This document shows positions 9,858 to 22,850 of a DNA stretch of 64,000 nt, piece by piece (positions within the stretch are counted from its first letter, which is position 1; the number at the start of each line of letters is the position of its first letter). This DNA is from Agrostemma githago (taxonomy: Eukaryota; Streptophyta; Magnoliopsida; Caryophyllales; Caryophyllaceae), in NCBI GenBank assembly GCA_958450325.1, contig OY288248.1, forward strand, positions 44,964,005-45,028,004, written 5' to 3'. Below the pieces are notes generated by a model, which saw only the letters and a list, made by a program, of their open reading frames with translations, had not been told where the DNA came from and did no database searches. Position numbers and translations under genes: made by a program.

Positions 9858-12383
9858 TTATTTTACTCTGGCTATGATCTTGTGAGGACCCTCTGTATGA
9901 GCTATTAACTTGTGCTTTCTCTTGCTTGGAAATATTTCCTTCCTTAAGTGAACCCATACTGGATCACCCTCTTGGAACGACCTTCTTTTGTAAGCTTCAT
10001 TTACCTCCTTGATCCTTTCCCGAATCTGTTCATGGAGCTTTCTCCATAATGTGTTCCACAAGTATCTAAGGAACTTGGAATCTTGATCAGAAACGATGGG
10101 CTTGGGAATCCCATGTAGGCGTACCACTCCTCGAAAGTAAAAGTCAGGCCTTTTGCTAGCATCATCAGTTATGTGACAAATAATGAAGTGAGCCATTTTG
10201 AAGAATGGCAAGTACTCTCTTGGTTCGAAGGGACTCTTTGAGAAATGACATGTCACACATTTGCCCACAATGTTTTGAATACTCCCTTGTATCTTTAGCC
10301 AGAAAAAGAGTTCTTTTAACACCTCTAAGGTTCTGGTCACGTCAAAATGTCCAGCTGGCCCTCCTCCATGAGCTTCTCTAACTTGAAACTCTGAAATAGT
10401 ATGTTTAGGAACACAAAGATGGTTCCCTTTAAAAAGAAAATCTTCCTGCAAAACAAACTCATCAAAAGTACTAAGAGCACCAGCCTTGTACTTGGTGAAT
10501 ACTTCACCAAAATCAGCATCCACAGAGTAGTGGTCCTTCAAAGTCTCAAATCCTAGAGATCTTACATTTAGGGTGGACAAGTGTGTGTAGCGACAAGATA
10601 AAGCATCAGCCACGACATTGCTCTTACCATCCTTATATCTGGAAGAGAAAAGAAAGGGTTGCGAAAGTTCCACCCATTTGGTATGTCTTGGACTTAGCTT
10701 TTGCGAGCCATTGATATACTTTAAGTACTCATGATCTCTACTAGGTGTCAAACCAGCTGGTAATTCATTAGGAATGACAACACCAAGTTCCTTCAGCAAC
10801 TCCTCAAATCGTTTCCCTCCAAACCCATTATCAACCCTAACTGGTTCCTCTCTAGTAAGCATGACAAAGACACACTCTCCCTCTTCTATGGCATGTTCTA
10901 CCACATTTTTACTAGCAAATATGGAGAGGTTGGATTTCTTGACTCGATTAGCTAACATGGTACACACATCTTGAGGTGTCATGGGTTTTAGCACAATTTT
11001 CTTTCCCCTATCCCTCAATTCATACTCATTCTTTCTCCCATGGTGAACTACATCCCTATCAAACTGCCAAGGATGACCCAATAGTATGTGATAAACATCC
11101 ATAGGAATAACATCACATAAGACCTCATCAACATAGGAACCCACGGTCAAACCAACCCTTACTTGTTTAGTGACCCTCACTTTGTTCCCGTTATCTAACC
11201 TATGTAGTGCATAAGGTTTAGGGTGATTAGTAGTAGCTAGACCGAGTTTGGTTACCATTTTAGCTAAGGTAATGTTGGTACAACTACCTCCATCAATTAT
11301 TAAACTACACCATTTGTTGTTAACTTGACACTTAGTATGGAATAGTTGGTCTCTTTGTTTAGTATCGTGTTGAATGGGGTTAGCATGTAGAGTACGTAGT
11401 ACTAAGAGTGTATCATAAGTTGGGGGTTCATAAGCCTCAATATCTTCCTCTTCCTCGTTAACATTGAAAATAGCCCCTATACGTTGTTCCTCTTCCCATA
11501 TTTCATCCCTAACAGTGATCACTTCTCTTAAGGTCACAACTCTCCTATTAGGACAAGCGTTTTTGTAGTGACCAAACCCTTGACACTTGAAACAACGTAC
11601 TTTGGATAGACTAGTTTCAGAGGGTGTTTTAGTAGTAGATTGAAGTGGGGTTGCTGGGTTATTCTTAATGGTGAGGGGTTGATTAGTAGAATTGAACCTA
11701 TTACCTTCATCAGTTCGTGGCCAAGTACGACCCTTACTAGACTCACCCTCATGTTTTGCCTTCCCTTGTGCCTCAATTTTTAAACACAGCCCACATAATG
11801 TATCAAAGTCAGAATAAGGACATAAATCGATCGTATTAGCAATACTACGATTTAACCCATGCAAGAATCTAGCCATTTTTATTTCTTCATTTTCTTCTAC
11901 TTCCCCCATTAAAACCAAATTCTCAAACTCATCAATATACTCACTAACACTTAACCTCCCTTGTGTCAGATTAGCAATCTTTTTGTACAAGGACAACTTA
12001 TGTGTAGTTGGAACATACCTCTTAGGTAGCTTACGTTTTAAGGACTCCCATGATGAGATTTTACTCTTACCAGCCCTAGTGCGTTGCACCTTCAGTCCCT
12101 TATACCAAAGAGATGCCCCCTTGCTTAGTTTCAGAATTGCATACTTGCACCTTTCCTCGTCTTCTAGGTCCTTGCAATCGAAGAGCTTCTCAATGTTTCG
12201 CTCCCACTCCAAGTACACTTCTGGATCAGTACCACCCATGAACTCAGGGAGTTCATTCACTTTGATTCTGTCCACGGGCTCCCTTCTTGCTTGGAAACGA
12301 GAATTCATGGGTTGAAAGTTCTCCAATGCCTTCTTCAGGTGCTCCAAGAAGTTAGGGTCGTCAAAGTTCACTCCTCCTGCCAT
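9858..12383 (-). CDS. gag: Element B gag-PR frame fused to IN remnants (841 aa)
   Basis: A long open frame starting MAGGVNF. The capsid-type region spans about residues 40-210 (YLEWERNIEKLFD, SEYIDEFENL, ARFLHGLNRSIAN). A CCHC knuckle CFKCQGFGHYKNAC lies near residue 262 and the protease IIDGGSCTN near 361. At about residue 548 the frame jumps from the protease tail directly to the end of RNase H (EYLKYINGSQKLSPRH), so the whole RT is missing. The integrase part keeps the HHCC segment and VSDQDSKF but has further in-frame deletions that remove the first catalytic Asp and Glu regions. It stops with a frameshift at 9858, before the normal C-terminus. Gag and PR could be functional; RT, RNase H and IN could not. 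Confidence 0.85.
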   Translation of the reverse strand: MAGGVNFDDPNFLEHLKKALENFQPMNSRFQARREPVDRIKVNELPEFMGGTDPEVYLEWERNIEKLFDCKDLEDEERCKYAILKLSKGASLWYKGLKVQRTRAGKSKISSWESLKRKLPKRYVPTTHKLSLYKKIANLTQGRLSVSEYIDEFENLVLMGEVEENEEIKMARFLHGLNRSIANTIDLCPYSDFDTLCGLCLKIEAQGKAKHEGESSKGRTWPRTDEGNRFNSTNQPLTIKNNPATPLQSTTKTPSETSLSKVRCFKCQGFGHYKNACPNRRVVTLREVITVRDEIWEEEQRIGAIFNVNEEEEDIEAYEPPTYDTLLVLRTLHANPIQHDTKQRDQLFHTKCQVNNKWCSLIIDGGSCTNITLAKMVTKLGLATTNHPKPYALHRLDNGNKVRVTKQVRVGLTVGSYVDEVLCDVIPMDVYHILLGHPWQFDRDVVHHGRKNEYELRDRGKKIVLKPMTPQDVCTMLANRVKKSNLSIFASKNVVEHAIEEGECVFVMLTREEPVRVDNGFGGKRFEELLKELGVVIPNELPAGLTPSRDHEYLKYINGSQKLSPRHTKWVELSQPFLFSSRYKDGKSNVVADALSCRYTHLSTLNVRSLGFETLKDHYSVDADFGEVFTKYKAGALSTFDEFVLQEDFLFKGNHLCVPKHTISEFQVREAHGGGPAGHFDVTRTLEVLKELFFWLKIQGSIQNIVGKCVTCHFSKSPFEPREYLPFFKMAHFIICHITDDASKRPDFYFRGVVRLHGIPKPIVSDQDSKFLRYLWNTLWRKLHEQIRERIKEVNEAYKRRSFQEGDPVWVHLRKEIFPSKRKHKLIAHTEGPHKIIARVK

Positions 12384-12423
12384 TCTTTACGTCTTAGGAA
12401 GACCAAAGCTCTGATACCACTTA

Positions 12424-13197
12424 TGATGTGAGTTAGAATGAACTTTGAACAATTTATTTGGAGATTGATAGTAAATTGAAATAAACAAAACCAAGCAACG
12501 AAATCAGATTGAGATAGTTGCTGTAAAGGAATTATAGGATGTAACCAAGGATAGTGTGCTAAGTGAGATAGACCTATACCTCAACAAAGCGGGTGCTAAT
12601 TCAAACACTCGATTGAAATAGCGAGTATAGAGCTTGTAACGCGACTAACTCTAATACTTTGTCTTGTGAACTACAAAGACGAAAAGGAAAGCAAAGCTTA
12701 ACTCAGATTTGTTTGATGAAAGTTGAATGATTTATGCATCTAATGGGTGGCTATTTATAGCCTACAAAACAACCCAAAGAGAGGCCAACCAGAATAGTCA
12801 AGCCTCTTAATGTGGGTGATACAAACAAAGAAAGGGAAAAGAATTTAGGCAACTAGATACAATGAACAAGTGTGAACACTAGCAGCCACTATTTTGCTCC
12901 AATTCAGATGCAATGCTTCTTTGTTTGCTTTAGTAGGCTGGTGTGTTTTTGCACTTGGTTAATGTATCTTCTAGTCTTGAAAGCAATTAATATCATTGCT
13001 GATTATTTGAACTTAGAAATTGCAGTAGAGCAATGTATCTTTAGCTCCATTTGTTCTGCCTAGCTTGTGTTCATACAAGCTAATTAAGTGCTTGGAGAAG
13101 GTATACTACCAAGCTGGTGGATGGGATAATGGAGACTAAGTTAGGATCACTTGGCTTAAGTGTGAGTTCATCAAATGAGGCTGCTTTATTCGGATCA
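12424..13197 (-). repeat. 5' LTR of element B
   Basis: 774 bp, starts TGATGTGAGTTAGAATG and ends TTCGGATCA as read on plus. It directly adjoins element C sequence (CTACATTGG) at 13198. Confidence 0.9.
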
Positions 13198-15884
13198 CTA
13201 CATTGGATTATCCATCAAATTATTTATTTTCATTTAACCTTTAGAAACCTCTCAACTCTTTTACATTCATTTCTCATAAAAATCATTCAACATCCTATTT
13301 CCTTCTCTCCTTCTCCATTTTGGCCGTGTGATTTCTTCTTCCGTCTTGGCTGATTCCTGCTCTATTTCGAGTCACAATCGTTTCATTTTTTTATTGTCAA
13401 ATTGATCCTCTTTCTGAGTCTATCGTTAAGGTAATAATCGATGTTGTTTTCGATCATTATTTACCTTGATTTTATTAGTTTTTCTCATGGTATTTTTCTG
13501 CCATGATTTCTTGTATGGTAGGTTTTGTGGGCGATCCCGAGGTCGACGAGTATATTATCGTTTCCGTTTTAGACTAGAGGTAACGTCGATATTACTCGGT
13601 ATTTGATGATTTTATTCGTGTAATTGCATGTATATTTTTATATTTCATTTTTTACAATATATGTATGTCATATAATCTGAAAATTTTTTAAAAGTTGAAA
13701 ATTTGCATGTTTCGGTATTTTTATCGCTTTTACGAGATTAACGATTAAATTGTTGTATTAATTTGTAAAATCGTAATATTCGGCCTAAACTTGTAATATA
13801 TGATTATATTATGTAAAAATTAAATTTTTAATGATATTTAATAATTTGGAATTTTTCTGATATTTTTTATATCGATTATTGAATTTCTACCGTTTACGAA
13901 CAAAAATGATTAAAAACCGATTTTTATTTCTAACACTTAAACATTTTATTTTAATCTGAAATTTAACGTGGATAATCTTTCTGTCGAAAAACATTTTCTG
14001 AATTTTTTCATAATATTTCGGAATTGTTAAGTGGGTAAATTAATTAATCACTTTAAATCATCGTTTATCGTTAAAACCGTGTTTGTCGTTTAAATTCTCG
14101 ATTTCTGGTCTTTTGTTTAAATCTGAAAAAAAAATAGTATATGGAAAACCATTATTTTTAAGTTTAATAAATTTTTTTGGATATTAATACTTAAATCATT
14201 TTGTAATTACTATTTTTATTAATCGTTATTGTCGAGATTAGACGATTAACGAGAAAACCCTTTAAAAACCGAGTTTAAGGATTCTGGAAAATTCTCTTTT
14301 CTGGACAGAATGTCCAAAAATATAATTTAGCTATTTTACGTAATTTTTGTACTATTTATTAAATATTTTAATTAATAGTAATGATTTTTGGAAAAACTTA
14401 CGATTTATCGTTAAAATGCTTCATCTTACCTAAAAGAATTATTTTTCCAGCAATTTTGAAAATATTTAAATCTGAAACTTTGAGAGTTAAATTAAACCTT
14501 ATAATATTCTAAATTTGTTTAATGATTTAAATTAAATAAAAGACGTTAAAAGATTTAATTTGACATTTGCCGTAAAATCTTATTTATGCTTGTTTTGCCG
14601 AAACTATTAATAATTAGGGAATTTTAGTTTTATAAATTTTGGAAACACCCTAATTAGTAGTACTAAAGTTGTAAGACATTTTTAATCATTTTATAAACAC
14701 TTGTATGATATTTCAATAATTTCATAAATCCATTTATCCTTATTTTGGAAATTAATATTGTTAAGGCCGAAAGTATTCGTTTTATAAATCTATATCTTTT
14801 ACTAAAAAAATTTTATTAGTAGAACCTAATAATTTCGCTATTTTGATAAAATGTTATTTTTGTAAAGTTTCTAAATATAGAAGTTTCCTAAAATAGAAAG
14901 TTTCCTCTTTTGGAAGGTGATCCGTTTTCCCTTTTGTTCTCTTATTATTTACAATGATTATATCCTTTTGAATATCAATAATGACTTTGTTTTGTGAGTT
15001 ATGAAATAAGGACAAGTGTGGGGTTAGAGTAATATAGTCTGGGATGTACGTTTTTGCCATCAACTGTAAGGCTGATGTGTCTTTATGGGGCACATTGATT
15101 GTTGAACTGAGCATGGTTTGTGTTCAGGAGAGTGTGCATTGTGCCCTTAAACTTAGATACCGCATCGTGTAAGTTGCGTCGGGTTGAACTGGATATGGTT
15201 TGTATCCAAGAGGGGTGTATACTACTTAAACCAGGACCTCGCTGCACGCAGTCCTGTTATAGTTGAGTTGCCTAGTTAGAGATTGGATTCTGTTATAAGT
15301 TAAGTCTACAGTTCTCGAAACTAGTTTCCAGTATTATCCTAGTGAAAGTCCAGCCTTGTGCACACTGATCGAATTTCCATAACGCCATTTTGACTATTTT
15401 TATTGTTATCGATATAATTTTGATTTGAAGGTTGGCAAATGTTTTATGTTTTCTCCAGAAAACTCTTTTTTATCATACTGTTTCGATACGTGAAGGTTTT
15501 CACTGAAAATTTATTTTTATTATAATGTTTTACTGTTTTTCATTTTTACTATTTTTCTATAGTAGTAATTACAGTTTTTAAATCATGTTATACGGCTGGG
15601 AGAACGTTGACGTTGCTCCCCACTGATTATGGCTGTTATATTTTTAACATGACAGGTATATGTGTTTCTCTTCGGGTGGGCTAGCGAGCAGTTATGGATC
15701 ATGCTTATTTATTTTAATAATTATGTCTTATGGATTGTACTTTTTGAATTTTGGCCATTTTAGTTAAGGCCTATTGTTTGACTTTACCATTTTAATTTTA
15801 CTAAGACATAGTTACAATGTGTTTTAATCCCGACTCTACAGTGTTTCCGCCATTGTATCGCGTTAGATTTTCTAGGGGATTACA
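13198..15884 (+). repeat. 5' LTR of element C, left about 640 bp missing
   Basis: AT-rich, aligns to 19566-21723 plus 25687-26171 with many substitutions and small indels. It ends ...CTAGGGGATTACA before the primer site. No gene: an opposite-strand 86-codon frame at 14854-15114 recurs in the other LTR (21179-21439) only because the LTRs are homologous. Confidence 0.9.
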
Positions 15885-18800
15885 GTTGGTATCAGAGCAT
15901 CATTGCTCCCAACGCTTACACCTGAAATTAAGAAAAATACCAGTAAATTATTTAAACAGTAAATAAAAATATTATTAGAGATGGTAGAAACAAATAAGGA
16001 CTTAATTCTTAGGTTTATATGTTCTTGTAACTCAATGATTAGCATTGAATATTTGTTGCTTTTGTTGGAAGAAGACGAATGAACAAGATGTTGATAGGAT
16101 GCTACTCCAGATCGGGACAAGACCTGCTTAGAATTCTTAAACACCTGCTGACTCGAGTGGACAACTTTGTGCTACAAGGAAGATACAATGGTGACCTTTC
16201 AGCCCAAATTCAGTTTGCTTAAGCTATAGGCTAGATGATCAAGAGTAGATTCCTGTTCCATGATGTCGCAGTAGATCCAGATGGAGCGACCCAAGACTTG
16301 TGTGCTCGTTCCTCTACAAGATGATGTAGTAATCTATTTGGATCCCTCGTGAACTCTGGAGGCCCGAAGATTCTCCTCTGGTTCAAGAACTTAGTAATAT
16401 AGGATCATCGACTCTTTTCTTCCTTTCTCTACTTCTTCTAATTCTTCTCTTTTATATTCTCCTCTTCATCCGCTTGGTGAATCCTTGTTATATTCTTCTA
16501 CTCTACCATCTTCCTCTTGTGATTCTTTGGTTAGACCAAATTCTATCATAGTGAACCTTTTTGGAAGTTAAATATGTTAGGGGTTTGGCTAACTCTTTAT
16601 TACCAATGGTTTGAGGATTGTGAGTTCCGCCCTGTTATCTAATCTCGTGAGCTTTTGAGGAATTGATTTGAATGGTATTAGTTGATTAACGGAATTAGGA
16701 TTGTACCATAGAGATTGATCAAGCTTGGGTTAGGAATTAGTTGGTCGTAAAGAGGACTAAGAGTTAAGTACATTTTTTGATAGTGACAATTATATCTTGA
16801 TGGATACCTAATACCCAAATAGAACCTAGTCAAGCATAAAAAGTTATATTACCTTGGGATTCCTACCTAATGTTGACTTAATGGACTAATCGTGTAATTT
16901 TGGGATCATAAATCACTGCTTAAGATGTTATCCCGAGTGTTGTGGTACCATTTCAGGTCCTTGTTAATGTTTAGTAAATTTTGGTTGACATAGATTAAAC
17001 CTTGTTTCTTATGGATTAGATCGTGGATCATTGATGTAAGGTTTTAACCTACGAATTTTGGAGTTGACTGACCTAAATTTGGATAGATCATTATTAGCCT
17101 GGAAGAAGAGAAAAATCTTGCACAATTAGAGGTTGAATTTATCACGTTGTTTTGAGGAATACTTAATGCCAATCATCTTGATGGATTTACAGTTCAGAAC
17201 CCTTAGACCAACGAGATTGTGGCTTCGTTGAGTTAACAAATATTTTAGTGGTTCTGTTGTTACGATATGAAATTTGATGGAATTCTCAGAAACCTTAGTC
17301 GAATGACGTGCTTGAAAATGTGAATATCTGTCGTTACATGTTAGGCTGAGTGTGTTTAAGATTTGGCGTACTTTACTAACCTCTGTCTGTTGATGATGTT
17401 AAGAATATGTTGATGATTCTTGAAGTTTTCGTGTCCGAACATTGTTATTTGGTGGATTTTATTTAGTGTTCCTCACTCGAGAAATTTTAAGTATACCTCG
17501 AGTTCAGACCTTATGAGCTTGGAATTTATGAGCCTTAGTGATTACGAGTTTGGGTATGTTTTGATGACCGGTTGAATCATAATTAATGGATTAGCGTAAA
17601 TCATTTGTGGATTCTTACCATACTAATTGAAAGATTATATAAGTATGTAAGACTTAATTTTGGAGACTGTGGCAGTTCATAATTTTGGAGGTTGTAGATT
17701 GAGTAGGACCACCCAGTACCGATATTGGACTTAGCGTTGTTTGATGGGCCAATTACGAACCCGTGTTTGTGAGAGTCGTGCTAGGAGTCTCGAGATGGTT
17801 AATTTCTTCTATAATCCTTGAGAACTCTTTTTGACTCTCAACTTTGTCTTCCTTTCTGTCTCTCTTGAATTCTGTTACCGCACCTGCTGCTAATCTCTTC
17901 GACCTTTATCGATTTTGAAAGTTCTTATTTTGATTTATTGTTTATCCTTGTTTTACTTACCCGTTAACCATTTTTCAAACTCCCTGTTTTATTAAAAGTT
18001 TGTCTTGTTTAAAAAAAATGGATTATCGTAAAATTTTAACATCTTGAGCTATAATTTCTAATTGTGAACTTGCCCGTTTTGTAAAAAGTTTGACTAACTT
18101 AAACTTTTCGGAGAACGTGAAATTTAATAATTTTTTAATTATAATTTAAGAACTTTATACTCCACTTTTGTTTTATCTTTGGTTGATATTTATATTTAGA
18201 TCTGCTTCAAAGTGCTTTAATAATTTATCTTAAATTATTTCGAAATTCTTTCAATTTTTGATTTTCAAGCGATCGGAATTTTATGAAAACTTTCATATTT
18301 CCAAATACTTCGATTTCTATAGGATTATTTAAAACGTTTTCGAAATTATTTTGTATATTCAAGTTTGATAATATTTTCAAAAACTTTCATAATTACTTTG
18401 ATAACATTTTCGAAATTTTAACGTTTCGAAATTAGTTTTCGTTTTATTGTTTGTGAACTTTTGAATCTGTTATTGAAAATGTTTGACGACTGGTTCGATT
18501 TTTACTATCTACAAAATTTGATTTCTCTGAACTAAATTTTGTTTCTTCATAAAAAAATAAAATAAACATTTTCGAATTTCTTGATCAAATTGTTTAACTT
18601 TTGTTTTGAAAATGTTTGATCACCCTATTTCCCTCAAGTTCGTTTACAAATGTTATTCAACAATATTATTTTATCAAATAACTTTACTTTATGATTTCAT
18701 TAATTTAGAAGATTTTAAATTCCGGGTAGCTTAGCCCAATCCCTCTTGGAATAAATATTCGTATTCAATTTAGTATCACTTTAAAAGTTGTAAAATTTTC

Positions 18801-18924
18801 TTTTAAAACCAAAATTATTTTTATGCGGAATAAATATTCTCATCTCTTCGAGTAAGGTAAACCTCGATTTTCCTTATGCTTATTCTCAATTTCGAGGATG
18901 AAACTTTATTTTAGTGGGGAGAAT
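15885..18924 (+). other. Interior of element C, no recognisable coding
   Basis: About 3.0 kb between the LTRs. It starts with the tRNA-Met primer site and ends with a purine-rich tract. A pyrimidine-rich run occurs at about 16410-16520. No frame longer than about 90 codons and no retroviral motif was found in any frame I read. Confidence 0.7.
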
Positions 18925-21723
18925 TGTAACACCCAAATATTTTTTCTAGCGTTTTATCCTTACCGTTATGACTCTGTCATAACTCTGTCACATTTCGGCC
19001 TTGCGTTACACCTTTTTCCAACCTTTATTTTCATTTTTGAGTTTAATGATATTTATTTATGTTGTAAAAGATTTTAATTCTTTTAAATCTATTTATTTAA
19101 TTTTCTTCGTAAACTATTTATTTTCCCGCGAGGAATTTTATTTCTCTTCGTATTAACGTTCTTTGACTTGGATTTAAGCTATTTATTTTCCTGAATATTT
19201 TTTATAATTTTTTCAACGAGTAAATATTTTTCTTTACAATGATTTAACCAATAATGATTGTATTACGAAGTTTCGTAAATAATTATTTTTCTATCGCGAG
19301 GTTTACTCGAATTACTCTTAAATGTCTTCAACTATTTTACGATTCTTCTTTTTATCAACCTAAAGAATATTTGAGCCTTTTTCCCCATGTTTTGGACCGA
19401 CCCTTCTCCTACTCACACTCTTACTACGTTTTTACAATACGTTTTATTTCATTACGTTAAATGTTGTTGCATAGGATTCTTTTTCTGCATTTAACCATTG
19501 TTTGATGAGCAAGCTTTTCATGCTCCTCCTTCTTATCCCATTTGGCCGGCTATATTGATGTGATACTACATTGGATCCATCAACTTATTTATTTTCATTT
19601 AACCTTTAGAAACCTTCCAACTCTTTTACATTTATTTCTCATAAAAATCATTCAACATCCTATTTCCTTCCCTCCTTCTCCATTTGGCGGTGTGATTTCT
19701 TCTTCCCTCTTGGCTGATTCTTGCTCTATTTTGAGTCACAATCGTTTCATTTTTTTTATCGTCAAATTGATCCTCTTTCCGAGCCTATCTTTAAGGTAAT
19801 AATCGATGTTGTTTTCGATCATTATTTTCCTTCATTTTATTAGTTTATCTCATGGTTTTTTCTGCCATGATTTCACGTACGGTAGGTTTTGTGGGCGACC
19901 CCGAGGTCGACAAGTATATTATCGTTTCCGTTTTGGACTAGAGGTAACGTCGATGTTACTCGGTATTTCGTGATTTTATTCGTGTAATTGCATGTATATT
20001 TTTATATTCATTTTTGACAATATACGTATGTCATATAATCTGAAAAATTTTAAAAGTTGAAATTTGCATGTTTCGGTATTTTTATCGCTTTTACGATATT
20101 AACGATTAAATTGTTGTATTAATTTGTAAAATCGTAATATTTGGCCTAAACTTGTAATATATGATATATTCTGAAAAATGAAGTTTTTAATGATTTTTAA
20201 TAATTTGGTATTTTTCTGATATTTTTGATATTGATTATTGAATTTTTACAATTTACAAACAAAAATGATTAAAAACCGATTTTTATTTCTAACACTTAAA
20301 CATTTTATTTTAATCAGAAATTTGACGTGGATAATCTTTCTGACGAAAAATCATTTTCTGAATTCTTTCATAATTTTTCGGAATTGTTAAGTGGGTGAAT
20401 TAATTAATCACTTTAAATCATCGTTTATCGTTAAAACCGTGTTTGTCGTTTAAATTCTCGATTTCTGGTTTTTTGTTTAAATCTGGAAAAAAAATAGTAG
20501 TTTCTGGAAAAAAAATTATTTTTAAGTTTAATAATTTTTTTTGGATATTAATACTTAAATCATTTTGTAATTACTATTTTTATTAATCGTTATTGTCGAG
20601 ATTAGACGATTAACGAGAAAACCCTTTAAAAACCGAGTTTAAAGATTCTGGAAAATTCTCTTTTCTGGACAGAATGTCCAAAAAAGTACTATTTATTAAA
20701 GTCTTTAATTAATAGTAATGATTTTTGGACAAAATTACGAATGCTTCGCCTTACCTAAAAGAATTATTTTTCCAGGAATTTTGAAAATATTTAAATCTGA
20801 AACTTTGGGAGTTAAATTAACCCTTATCATATTCTAAATTTGTTTAATGATTTAAATTAAAGAAAAGATGTTAAAAGATTTAATTTGACATTTGCCGTAA
20901 AATCTTATTTATGATTGTTTTGTCGAAACTATTAATAATTAGGGAATTTTAGTTTTATAAATTTTGGAAACACCCTAATTAGTACTACTAAAGTTGTAAG
21001 ACATTTTTAATCATTTTATAAACAGTTGTATGATAATTCAATAATTTCATAAATCCATTTATCCTTATTTTGGAAATTAATATTGTTAAGGCCGAAAGTA
21101 TTCGTTTTATAAATCTATATCTTTTACTAAAAATGTTTTATTGGTATGAACTAATATTTTTGCTATTTTGATATGATATTATTTTTGTAAAGTTTCAAAA
21201 TATAGAAGTTTCCTAAAATAGAAAGTTTCCTCTTTTGGAAAGCGATCCGTTTTCCCTTTTGTTCTCTTATTATTTACAATGATTATATCCTTTTGAATAT
21301 CGATAATGGCTTTGTTTTGGGAGTTATGGAATAAGGACAAGTGTGTGGTTAGAGTAATATAGTCTGGGATGTACGTTTTTGCCATCAACTGTAAGGCTGA
21401 TGTGTCTTTATGGGGCACATTGGTTGTTGAACTGAGCATGGTTTGTGTTCAGGAGAGTGTGCATTGTGCCCTTAAATTTTGGTATCACATCGTGTAAGTC
21501 GCGTCGGGTGGAACTGGATATGGTTTGTATCCAGGAGGGGTGTATACTACTTAAACCAGGACCTCGCTGCACGCAGTCCTGTTATAGTTGAGCTGCCTAG
21601 TTAGAGACTTGATTCTGTTATGAGTTAAGTCTACAGTTCTCGAAGCTAGTTTCCAGTATTATCCCAGTGAAACTACAACCTTGTGCACACTGATCGAACT
21701 TCCATAACGCCATTTTGACTATT

Positions 21724-22850
21724 TGATGTGAGTTGATATGAACTTTGAAACAAGAATGTAAAGATGGATTAGTATTCTGAAATGGAACGTGAATGAGTAA
21801 CCAAAACAGAAAGGAAGGATAGTTTTAAGGAAGGATAAACCGTAACCAAGGATAGTATGCTAGGTGAAGTAGACCTATACTTCAACAAAGCGGTTGCTAG
21901 ATCAAACACTCGATTGAAATAGCGAGTTTAGAGCTTGTAACGCGACTTACTCTAGACTTTGTCTTGTAAACAACAAGGACGTAAAAGAAAGCTTAGCTTT
22001 ACTCAGGTTTTTGATATGCAAATTGGATGTCTTATTCATTCAAATGGGTGGCTATATATAGCCTACAAGACCCTTAAAACCGGCTGGTCAAGGGTGACAA
22101 TAACAAAGTACAATGGTGACAAAAACAAAGCTTAAGCCTAATGTGAACTAGGAGCTAAGAACAAAGCTAGGAGCTAATAACAAAGTAATGTAAACATGGA
22201 GCTAATAACAAGGCTAAGAGAGCATTAAGGTGTGGCTGGTGTGAACATGGAGCTAATAACAAAGCTTCATTTGGACGTGCACACCAAGTGAACACAACCA
22301 GCTTCAAACGTCCTCTTTAACCCCGGTGCTTTCCCATGCACAGCTGACTTGTTCGGACCATAACTTTGTCAATACTTGTTCAATGAGCCTTCATGAATAG
22401 TCATTGGAAAGATAAGCTCGAAATCTATCTCCTCCATTTTGAATGACTACGAAAATCCAAGTATAACTCGAGATATGGACTGATCAAAACAATGCTGCAA
22501 AATGAACTCGCATCCGAAATTCCCATGCTTGAATGGGTGTGAACCTAAGTTAATGCCTTCATATGTCCTTGACTATTTGCTCCTTTATTCCGCTCAAACT
22601 CGAGCTAGCTCCATAATTGAAGACGACTCTTTATTAGTGCTAATGTAGCTGGACTATAGTTAAGTAGGAGCTGGTATTACTTCGTTGAGCTCTTTAGTAC
22701 TTCCTTACTAGGATTAGTAGCTTCTTGATTCGGGTCAATTGTAGTAGGCATACTACTAATCTGGCAAGAGGTGTTAGTGTGGCTGAACTAAGACTATGAG
22801 GAGCTAAGGTGACTTTAATGAACTCTTTGGTAGCTCCTTGATTCGGATCA
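21724..22850 (-). repeat. 3' LTR of element D
   Basis: 1127 bp. It contains GGCTATATATAGCC near 22050. It also holds an about 170-bp module (about 22335-22515, from GCACAGCTGACTTGTTC to AATGAACTCGCATC) that recurs at 1-638 and forms the end of the array LTRs at 58836-64000. Confidence 0.9.

Larger units (their letters stand above)
8971..13197 (-). mobile_element. Element B: gag-bearing, RT-less gypsy relative
   Basis: Minus-strand element with LTRs 8971-9725 and 12424-13197 (774 bp). The left LTR lacks about 20 bp of its tip, so a deletion joined it to the PMD intron. The LTRs differ at several sites (for example near 9396/12869 and 9548/13024), so B is older than A or E. The primer site (rc of TGGTATCAGAGC) lies just left of 12424. 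The right flank is the LTR of element C, entered about 640 bp inside that LTR, so B originally inserted there. No target duplication can be checked because the left flank is lost. Confidence 0.9.

Noticed and set aside
14854..15114. 86-codon frame also found at 21179-21439
   Set aside because: The two copies lie in the two homologous LTRs of element C, so repetition does not show coding; no domain.
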